Shown here one piece after another: positions 58,285 to 64,000 of a stretch of DNA of 64,000 bases. The notes beneath the pieces were generated by a model. That model did no database searches. It saw nothing but the letters and a program-made list of their open reading frames with translations, and was not told where the DNA came from. Position 1 is the first letter of the stretch. The number at the start of each line of letters is the position of its first letter. This DNA is from an uncultured Muribaculaceae bacterium (lineage in GTDB: Bacteria; Bacteroidota; Bacteroidia; Bacteroidales; Muribaculaceae), in contig CAJTZS010000018.1 in assembly GCA_910584055.1 (NCBI GenBank), forward strand, positions 1 through 64,000, written 5' to 3'. The position numbers were made by a program, and so were the translations under genes.

Positions 58285-58853
58285 ATGAGACCTAAGCTAT
58301 ATATAATTGCTGGATGTAACGGTGCCGGTAAAACGACAGCATCGTTGTCAATTCTTCCGCAAGTGCTTGCTTGTAAAGAATTTGTCAACGCAGATGAAAT
58401 AGCAAAGGGGATTTCTCCTTTTAAACCGGAAGAAGTTGCGATTGAGGCAGGTAGGATTATGCTTGAACGGATTGATTACCTATTGAAGCGTAAAACGACC
58501 TTTGCTATTGAGACAACATTAGCTACACGCTCATATAGAAATTGGATAGAACGAGCAAAAGAAGAAGGGTACTATATAGAATTACTTTTCTTTTGGCTTC
58601 CCTCTCCCCATATGGCTGAAGAACGAGTGGCGATGAGAGTTGCGGCAGGGGGCATGATATTCCGTCGGACGTGATATATCGTCGTTACTGGCTTGGCATT
58701 GAAAATCTTTTTAAGATTTTTGTGCCGATTGTTGATAGTTGGTCGTTATATGATAACAGTGTTATGACTGTCCCTATTGTGGTGCAGGGAGAGGTTGTAG
58801 ATGAAGATAAATTGAAAATAATTAAAGAGATATGTCTGAATCGGAAAAAATAA
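58285..58853 (+). pseudogene. Zeta-toxin-family kinase gene, frameshifted at a G5 run
   Basis: From the ATG at 58285: MRPKLYIIAGCNGAGKTTAS with a Walker A motif (GCNGAGKTT), then EFVNADEIAKGISPFKPEEV and FAIETTLATRSYRNWIERAK, the pattern of small zeta-toxin/UDP-sugar kinase-like P-loop proteins. At the five-G run 58648-58652 the frame breaks: as written it ends FRRT-stop at 58674. Adding one G restores the family continuation GGHDIPSDVIYRRYWLGIEN, which runs to the stop at 58851-58853. The span is 569 bases, one short of 190 codons, consistent with loss of exactly one base. The product as written lacks the C-terminal third. A small gene overlaps its end by 22 bases. Confidence 0.75.
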
Positions 58854-59011
58854 AATTATCGAATAGAATACTTGATGGTATTAGAAAGGCGCAGCGTGAA
58901 ATGGTTGAACGAAAGGCAAAACTCGGTGAATACGTGGTTATAGCCGATAGCAATGGAGAGCCACGTCGGATTAGTGCGGAGGAAGCATTGAAATTATATC
59001 GCAGTAAATAA
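58832..59011 (+). CDS. 59-residue partner-like protein overlapping the zeta-toxin gene
   Basis: A small gene: MSESEKIKLSNRILDGIRKA, then QREMVERKAKLGEYVVIADS and NGEPRRISAEEALKLYRSK. The first half is a charged helix, and the second a short beta-hairpin (YVVIADSNGEPRRI). Its ATG lies inside the last codons of the zeta-toxin gene (overlap of 22 bases in another frame), typical of a translationally coupled pair such as toxin and antitoxin. A degraded related copy sits at 57972-58070. Role as antitoxin or accessory of the zeta-type kinase is inference; the family is not one I can name. With the kinase gene frameshifted, this gene may now be without a partner. Confidence 0.7.
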   Translation: MSESEKIKLSNRILDGIRKAQREMVERKAKLGEYVVIADSNGEPRRISAEEALKLYRSK

Positions 59012-59044
59012 TAGTATTAGGGTCGTTATTCTGCGGTATTAATA

Positions 59045-59081
59045 CACGCCCCGTTTCTGTATTTCAAGAAACCGGGGCGTG
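59045..59081. terminator. Bidirectional terminator between the toxin-like cluster and the COG0523 gene
   Basis: CACGCCCCGTTTCT (59045-59058) pairs with AGAAACCGGGGCGTG (59067-59081) with one bulge. It lies between convergent genes. Confidence 0.75.
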
Positions 59082-59123
59082 CAGATTACTATAGTTTGAA
59101 GGTGATTGCTTCAAACGGTATTA

Positions 59124-60365
59124 TCAGCGGGATTCGAGACAGGCGTCGAGGGCGGAGGCGAGGGCGGTGCGGTCGAGGTCGCGGCCGATGAATACGAGCT
59201 TGATCATACGGTCGCCATATTCTTCGTCCCAGTCGCGGCGTAACCCGGGTTCACGCTCCATCAAAACCATCAACTCCTCTTCGGGTGCAGTGGCGTACCA
59301 GTAGCCGGCTTCTTTCAGATTCTTCTGAATGCCCGCCTGTTCGAACAGCAGCGACATGTCGCGGTTATGACTGAAATATAATACGCCCTTGGTGCGTATT
59401 ATATTTGCCGGCCAATGCAGGTTCACAAATCTGTCGAATTTTTCGAAAATGAACGGTTGCCGGCGGAAATAGACGTATGTGCCGATGCCATATTCTTCCG
59501 CCTCTCCTTCGCCATCATGATGATGATGGTGCTTATGGCTGTGCCCGTGTTCGTGATCATGATCATGGTGGTGATGATGTTCATGTTCATGAAGTTGTTC
59601 TTCGGCCGGCTTTTCAATTTCGTTGACCCATGTGGCGGATGTCGCCACAGACTCGAAGTCAAATAGACGCGTGTTGATCAGTTCGTTCAATTCTACATCG
59701 CAATAATCGCATTCAATTATTTCCGCTCTGGGTTGCAATGCGCGTATCACGGCTTTGATGTGCGCGGCTTCATCCTGAGTTACTTCCGATATCTTGTTGA
59801 GGAGGATGATGTCGCAGAATTCTATCTGTTCTATGATAAGGTTCTCGATATCTTCTTCATCGATATCCTCCTTTTCAAGGTTCTCTCCGCAACCGAATTC
59901 GCTTTTCATGCGCAGGGCATCAACCACGGTCACGATGGCGTCAAGTCGCGGACGGATGATGTCGGTGCGTGCAGGATTTATCATCTGTTCCATTGAACAG
60001 ATGGTCTGTGCAATCGGGGCCGGCTCGCACACACCGCTTGCTTCGATAACGATATAATCGAATCGCGCCGATTCAATCAGATCGGAAATCTGTTTTATAA
60101 GGTCGGTGCGGAGTGTGCAGCAAATGCAGCCGTTCTGGAGAGCCACAAGGTCGCCGGAATCATCCTGCCCGACGACACCTCCTTTCTGAATCAGGTCGGC
60201 ATCGATATTGACTTCTCCTATGTCATTGACGATGACTGCAAAACGTATTCCCCGTTCATTAGTGAGGATATGGTTCAGGAGAGTTGTTTTACCGCTTCCG
60301 AGGTATCCCGTAAGCAGTAGCACTGGAATTTCATTATCTGTCATTTCTTGGAAATTTATTGGCAA
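59124..60365 (-). CDS. COG0523 (CobW/G3E) GTPase, metallochaperone with His-rich linker
   Basis: A 413-residue G3E GTPase of the COG0523 family, which delivers metal (often zinc) to client proteins. Walker A GYLGSGKTT (about 18-26), the CxCC metal site GCICCTL (about 73-79) and ASGVCEPAPIAQTI are present. The NKxD-type base-recognition motif reads NKIS, so the Asp is replaced. Between the GTPase and the CobW C-terminal domain lies a His/Asp/Glu-rich stretch (about 248-285) that should bind several zinc or nickel ions. The C-terminal domain (YVYFRRQPFIFEKFDRFVNL... KGVLYFSHNRD) is intact. The frame overlaps the end of the AlkD-like gene by 32 bases; a start at 60344 (MTDNEIPV) would reduce this. 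Cytoplasmic. Zinc-dependent control is common in the family, but no operator was found. Confidence 0.9.
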   Translation of the reverse strand: MPINFQEMTDNEIPVLLLTGYLGSGKTTLLNHILTNERGIRFAVIVNDIGEVNIDADLIQKGGVVGQDDSGDLVALQNGCICCTLRTDLIKQISDLIESARFDYIVIEASGVCEPAPIAQTICSMEQMINPARTDIIRPRLDAIVTVVDALRMKSEFGCGENLEKEDIDEEDIENLIIEQIEFCDIILLNKISEVTQDEAAHIKAVIRALQPRAEIIECDYCDVELNELINTRLFDFESVATSATWVNEIEKPAEEQLHEHEHHHHHDHDHEHGHSHKHHHHHDGEGEAEEYGIGTYVYFRRQPFIFEKFDRFVNLHWPANIIRTKGVLYFSHNRDMSLLFEQAGIQKNLKEAGYWYATAPEEELMVLMEREPGLRRDWDEEYGDRMIKLVFIGRDLDRTALASALDACLESR

Positions 60366-60699
60366 AAGGGAGGAATCTGATTAGCCGGAAATATAGCATG
60401 TCGCGTTCCTCTTGTGTGCGCACGGATTCGAGAAGTTCCCTTACTTTATCCGGTCCGGTTGTATCGTGTGGAAAAAGGTAACACGCAAGTATGCGTGATT
60501 CCCTCACTTCGCTGTCAGCCCACAGGGCATCTGCGAGTTCCCCGGAAGGTTCGAGACTGCGCGCTATATCTGCAATCTGCGGAATCTGAAGCCCGAAGAT
60601 CACTTTATAAGGCATTCCCGCTTTCCGCAACGTGTCGGAAATGACGCCGTTGCGGAAAGTGTAGAAGCTTTTTTTGATGTTTTGGAGTGTCGCTGTCAT
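60334..60699 (-). CDS. Short AlkD-like HEAT-repeat protein
   Basis: A 121-residue protein with helical HEAT-like repeats (SFYTFRNGVISDTLRKAG, WADSEVRESRILACYLFPHD), the sequence style of the DNA alkylation repair AlkD family, whose members remove alkylated bases. Full-length AlkD proteins are about 200-230 residues, so this is a short form or a truncated gene; the RNA ends at RFLPFANKFPRNDR. Catalytic Asp and Trp residues cannot be confirmed. Its ATG overlaps the stop of the DPP III gene (60696-60699), and it overlaps the COG0523 gene, so the three genes form one transcript. Function in base repair is a tentative inference. Confidence 0.6.
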   Translation of the reverse strand: MTATLQNIKKSFYTFRNGVISDTLRKAGMPYKVIFGLQIPQIADIARSLEPSGELADALWADSEVRESRILACYLFPHDTTGPDKVRELLESVRTQEERDMLYFRLIRFLPFANKFPRNDR

Positions 60700-62765
60700 T
60701 TTGCTGAGCAGGATTTTACAGCTTTTTTTGTGAGCGGTGAATAGTCGCGGCTCAGACGAAGCATCTGTTCCACATAATTTTCCGGATATGAAATCTCAAT
60801 ATCCGTTATTTCACCGGCGGCATCCATGACCGGAGTGTAGACCGGGTTTATAAAGCCACGATAGGGAGGGATGTCGAGAGTAGAGAATCTCTGGATCACT
60901 TCTTTGTGAAGTTTTGGATCTATCTTGACGGCATATTTCTGAATAATTTCGTTGCCGGCTTTGTAGTCACCCTCGCTCTTGATACGCTGTATTTCAGCAA
61001 GAAGGTTACCAATCAATTCACGCATTTTGGCGTAGTCGTTGATCTTGACATAAGTTTTGCCTCCTTTCTTTGCAAGTTCAATTACATCTTTGCCTCCTTT
61101 AGCTTTCTTTTTACCGTGTTCGAGCACCCATTTTGCAATCAGCTGACGGTTGCGCATATGGGCCTCCTCAACGTCATTGCCCAATTCGATGCGGTTGAGC
61201 TGTGTCATAAGACCGTTCATCATGTATTTATAATACTCAGCCTTATATGCCTCGGGATTGTCAAGGACACCAAGTTCAAGGAGTTTGGGGTCTGCAAGAT
61301 AGTAGAGGGCGAAGAGATCTGCCCTTGCTTCCTCAAGAGCTGAACCGTTTTCTTTGAGGGCGTCAGGGTCAACACCAGGCATCAGCTGGCCTGAAGCGTG
61401 ACCGAGGCATTCGTGCAGGTCTGTGTGGAGCATGTCGGTGATATAAAGATAATCGTTCAGAAGCTTGCGTGTAGGCGCGTCAATAACGAACTCCTCATTG
61501 AATCCGTTGCCATGCGATGCCATTTCGTAAGCTTCGGTAATGTTCTCTATGGTTACAGACTTCGAGCCGTGAGCCGCGCGGATCCAGTTGGAATTGGGGA
61601 GGTTGATGCCGATTGCAGTCGAGGGGAATGCGTCTCCGGCGAGCATGGCTGCCGTGATTGCCTTTGCCGATACACCCTTCACCGTCGGTTTGCGGAACTT
61701 GGGATTCACCGGAGAATGGTCCTCGAACCACTGGGCATTGCTTGAAATGGCTTCCGTGCGCTCTGAAGATTTCTTGTTCTTGAAATTTACGTAAGACTCC
61801 CATGAACCGGTCATGCCGAGGGGGTCGCCATAACTTTCAATAAAACCGTTGACAAAGTCAACATCTGATTTTGTGTCTTCAGCCCAGAGAATGGAATATT
61901 CATCGAAGAGGCGGAGGTCGCCGGTGATGTAATAATCGACAAGCTTCGTGATGTATGCCTTCTGTGCATCATTTTCGGCAACGCCCTTTGCTTTGTCGAG
62001 CCAGTAGATGATCTCAGCTATCGCGGGTCCATAGAGACCGTTGACTTTATATTTCTGTTCCTTGATCTTTCCGTTTTCTTTCACCACTCTTGCGTTGAGT
62101 CCGTATGAAACGGGAGTAGGGTCGTCAGGCTTCTTCATCTTAGCATAGAACTCTTCGACCTCGGCCTGGGTAACCCCTGGTCCATAGAGATTGTTGGCCG
62201 ATGTTGCCACAACATCCTGCGTGCCGTCCTGGTTGACGCGTTTCGCCATTACGGCAGGATCGAAGATCACGGGAACCAGTTCTGCCATCATCTGCTCGCG
62301 GGTCTGTCCCGGATTCAATGGAAGACAGCAGTTGTGAAGTTTTCCGACGCGCTCTTCGAAGAAAGCCTGTGAGAATTCAGGACGGAATTTATCAGTGGAG
62401 TAATGGTGGTGGATTCCGTTGCCGAACCACACTTGTTTCAGATATTTCTCAAAAGCCTTGAAATCTTTTGAATTGCGGTCACCGTCATATTTGGTGTAGA
62501 TTTTCTCTAACAGCTGACGGAGCTGGAGGTTGTAACGTCCATTCTGATCCCAGATGATGTCCCGTCCCATCTGCGCGGCCTGCGAGAGATAATAGAGCAT
62601 TTTTTTCTGATCGAGAGTCAGGTTCTTGAATTCCGGTACTTCATAGCGAAGCACCTCGATATCTGCGAAACGGTCAACATGATAGTTGAAATCCTTGTTT
62701 TCTACGGCATTCGCGCCGCCTGTGGCCATAGTGGCGATCATTAGTGTCGGAAGAATCTTTTTCAT
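60696..62765 (-). CDS. Dipeptidyl peptidase III (M49 family), exported
   Basis: A 689-residue zinc peptidase that removes dipeptides from the N-terminus of peptides. The metal motif HECLGH (about residues 448-453) is the M49 HExxGH signature with Cys at the third-last position, as known for the Bacteroides enzyme. The second motif EEARAD (near 475-485) provides the third zinc ligand Glu. The N-terminal ~20 residues (MKKILPTLMIATMATGGANA) form a signal peptide, so the enzyme should work in the periplasm. Length is close to the 675-residue relative from Bacteroides thetaiotaomicron. It is first in the operon with the AlkD-like and COG0523 genes. A G-rich run lies in the gap upstream. Confidence 0.93.
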   Translation of the reverse strand: MKKILPTLMIATMATGGANAVENKDFNYHVDRFADIEVLRYEVPEFKNLTLDQKKMLYYLSQAAQMGRDIIWDQNGRYNLQLRQLLEKIYTKYDGDRNSKDFKAFEKYLKQVWFGNGIHHHYSTDKFRPEFSQAFFEERVGKLHNCCLPLNPGQTREQMMAELVPVIFDPAVMAKRVNQDGTQDVVATSANNLYGPGVTQAEVEEFYAKMKKPDDPTPVSYGLNARVVKENGKIKEQKYKVNGLYGPAIAEIIYWLDKAKGVAENDAQKAYITKLVDYYITGDLRLFDEYSILWAEDTKSDVDFVNGFIESYGDPLGMTGSWESYVNFKNKKSSERTEAISSNAQWFEDHSPVNPKFRKPTVKGVSAKAITAAMLAGDAFPSTAIGINLPNSNWIRAAHGSKSVTIENITEAYEMASHGNGFNEEFVIDAPTRKLLNDYLYITDMLHTDLHECLGHASGQLMPGVDPDALKENGSALEEARADLFALYYLADPKLLELGVLDNPEAYKAEYYKYMMNGLMTQLNRIELGNDVEEAHMRNRQLIAKWVLEHGKKKAKGGKDVIELAKKGGKTYVKINDYAKMRELIGNLLAEIQRIKSEGDYKAGNEIIQKYAVKIDPKLHKEVIQRFSTLDIPPYRGFINPVYTPVMDAAGEITDIEISYPENYVEQMLRLSRDYSPLTKKAVKSCSAK

Positions 62766-62782
62766 TGTTGTGTCTTTTTAAT

Positions 62783-62824
62783 GGGGGTATAGGGTTATAT
62801 GGGGCTTAATAGGGTTGTATAGGG
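62783..62824 (+). other. Potential G-quadruplex (five G-runs)
   Basis: G5-N4-G3-N6-G4-N7-G3-N7-G3 on the plus strand, i.e. the template strand for the DPP III gene, whose start is 18 bases away. Loops of 4-7 bases satisfy the usual G4 rule. Confidence 0.5.
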
Positions 62825-62829
62825 AGAGG

Positions 62830-64000
62830 TTACTCAACGTATAGGACAAGACCTTTGAGGTATTCCCCTTCGGGGTGGGAGATGTCTACCGGATGGTCTG
62901 CCGGCTGCGTGAGCTGGTGGAGGATGCGCACCTTACGCCCTGATTTTGCAGCGGCGGTGAATACCGCCATGCGGAACATATCCTTGGTTATCGCCTGTGA
63001 GCAAGAGAATGTGAAAAGCACGCCGCCGCTCTTGATTTTTTCAAATGCCCTTGCGTTCAGTTTGCGATAGCCGATAAGGCCGTTCTTGATCGCTCCCCTG
63101 TGTTTCGCGAATGCCGGGGGATCAAGGATAATAAGGTCATATTTGTCGCTTTCCATATCTGTAAGGAACTTGAAAGCATCTTCGTCATGTGTCTTGTGAC
63201 GCTCGTCACCAGGGAAATTAAGGGCGATATTGGCATCCGTCAGGGCTACTGCCTTCGATGACGAGTCTACCGAATCCACGCTCAATGCTCCGCCCCTCAT
63301 TGCATAGACGGAGAAACCTCCCGTGTAGCAGAACATGTTGAGTACATGTCTTCCTTTGGCGTAATGTTCAAGGAGTTTGCGGTTTTCGCGTTGGTCAACG
63401 AAGAAACCGGTTTTCTGCCCTTTGAGCCAGTCGATGTTGAACTGAAGGCCATTCTCCAGGGCGATGTTGCCATCATAGTTCCCGATCAGGTATTCGTTGT
63501 CGGGATCGAGATGCGCCTTATATGGGAGGGTGGTGTCGCTCTTGTAGTAGACGTTTCGGATGCGCGCGTCGGGCAGGAGGGTAAGGGCTTCCGCTATTTT
63601 GTGTCGGGCGAAGTGCATCCCCGGTGAGTGCGCCTGCATCACGGCGGTGTCGCCATAGATGTCGATCACCAGACCCGGAAGGAAATCTCCCTCGCCATGC
63701 ACAAGACGGAAACAAGTGTTGTCTTCCCGGATGAGGCCGAGAGTCTGACGTAATGTAAAGGCAGATGCCAGTCTACGGGTGAAAAAATCATCTGAGATGC
63801 TTTCCGCCCCGAATTCAAGTATTCTGACAGCGATGCTGCCTATCTGATAATGGCCGGCTCCAAGCACATTCCCTTTGGAGTCAACAACGCAAACCTCGTC
63901 CCCCTCTTCAAGCCCGGATGGAAGTGCTGCTATTGCCCCTGAGAACACCCAGGGATGATGGCGGAGGAGTGACTCCTCCTTGCCTGCTCTAAGCTTTATA
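62830..64000 (-). CDS. RlmI-type class I SAM-dependent rRNA methyltransferase (5' end beyond the window)
   Basis: A PUA-containing methyltransferase of the RlmI/YccW type, which forms 5-methylcytosine in 23S rRNA. The visible frame runs to the window edge: IKLRAGKEESLLRHHPWVFS GAIAALPSG is the typical start region of this family, so only the first few codons are missing and the Met at 63948 is internal. The PUA domain is at about 1-90. Motifs follow in order: DWLKGQKTGFFVDQRENR, VLNMFCYTGGFSVYAM (SAM-binding motif I), LDPPAFAKHRG (motif IV) and FSCSQAI (motif VI with the catalytic Cys). The protein is cytoplasmic. It ends 64 bases upstream of the DPP III start on the same strand, so co-transcription is possible. 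Confidence 0.92.
   Translation of the reverse strand, partial: IKLRAGKEESLLRHHPWVFSGAIAALPSGLEEGDEVCVVDSKGNVLGAGHYQIGSIAVRILEFGAESISDDFFTRRLASAFTLRQTLGLIREDNTCFRLVHGEGDFLPGLVIDIYGDTAVMQAHSPGMHFARHKIAEALTLLPDARIRNVYYKSDTTLPYKAHLDPDNEYLIGNYDGNIALENGLQFNIDWLKGQKTGFFVDQRENRKLLEHYAKGRHVLNMFCYTGGFSVYAMRGGALSVDSVDSSSKAVALTDANIALNFPGDERHKTHDEDAFKFLTDMESDKYDLIILDPPAFAKHRGAIKNGLIGYRKLNARAFEKIKSGGVLFTFSCSQAITKDMFRMAVFTAAAKSGRKVRILHQLTQPADHPVDISHPEGEYLKGLVLYVE

Noticed and set aside
1..64000. tRNA, rRNA, insertion sequence transposases, integrases
   Set aside because: None could be supported: no cloverleaf-like conserved T-loop segments and no DDE transposase or tyrosine recombinase motifs were seen in any reading frame.

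Overview
The window looks like a chromosomal segment of a gut Bacteroidales, probably Muribaculaceae. This is inference, resting on three things. Promoters follow the Bacteroidetes pattern TTTG-N19-21-TAnnTTTG at many genes. There is a SusC/SusD locus run by a hybrid two-component sensor. There are very large secreted proteins built from BspA-type leucine-rich repeats (LRR_5) and bacterial Ig-like (Big_2) domains, most with short tails resembling type IX secretion signals. No tRNA, rRNA or CRISPR array was seen.

Layout. 0-6.9 kb: a secreted protein and a GH36 alpha-galactosidase, a Fic protein, a small membrane protein, a pair of REP-like palindromes, an M48 protease and thiol peroxidase Tpx. 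6.9-19.4 kb: a palindromic element, then a promoter-to-terminator structured RNA (or attenuating leader) followed by a probable four-gene operon of BspA-like surface proteins. 19.4-24.2 kb: an acyltransferase, a type I pullulanase, a ~330-bp palindromic element and an outer-membrane beta-barrel protein. 24.2-27.4 kb: a second structured RNA/leader and an unrecognised three-gene envelope operon with SH3-like domains. 27.5-37.8 kb: an accessory stretch with a rhuM remnant truncated by the repeat family, a Bro-N gene, a 2048-residue Ig/LRR protein, and a tightly coupled HATPase + STAS-like + small HTH module whose promoter spacer holds a perfect palindrome. A partial copy of the Bro-N gene closes the stretch. 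37.7-44.4 kb: an AraC regulator divergent from an RND efflux operon (adaptor, pump, TolC).

44.6-56.8 kb is a compact fructan utilisation locus: fructokinase, MFS transporter and GH32 on one strand, and the hybrid sensor-regulator with SusC and SusD on the other. Extracellular fructan would be bound by SusD, imported by SusC, cut by GH32, moved across the inner membrane by the MFS protein and phosphorylated by the kinase. A shared motif, ATAAC[A/G]AT-N4-GCAT, lies in both control regions and is a candidate regulator site. 56.8-59.1 kb is a graveyard of broken genes: a DUF4827 gene lacking its signal, an AlbA_2-type gene with an internal deletion, and decayed toxin-antitoxin-like genes including a frameshifted zeta-toxin gene. 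59.1-64 kb returns to housekeeping genes: a COG0523 metallochaperone GTPase, an AlkD-like protein, dipeptidyl peptidase III (M49) and an RlmI-type rRNA methyltransferase cut by the window edge.

All family assignments come from motifs read by eye. Structures, promoters and pseudogene reconstructions were worked out by hand and have not been tested by database search or folding software.
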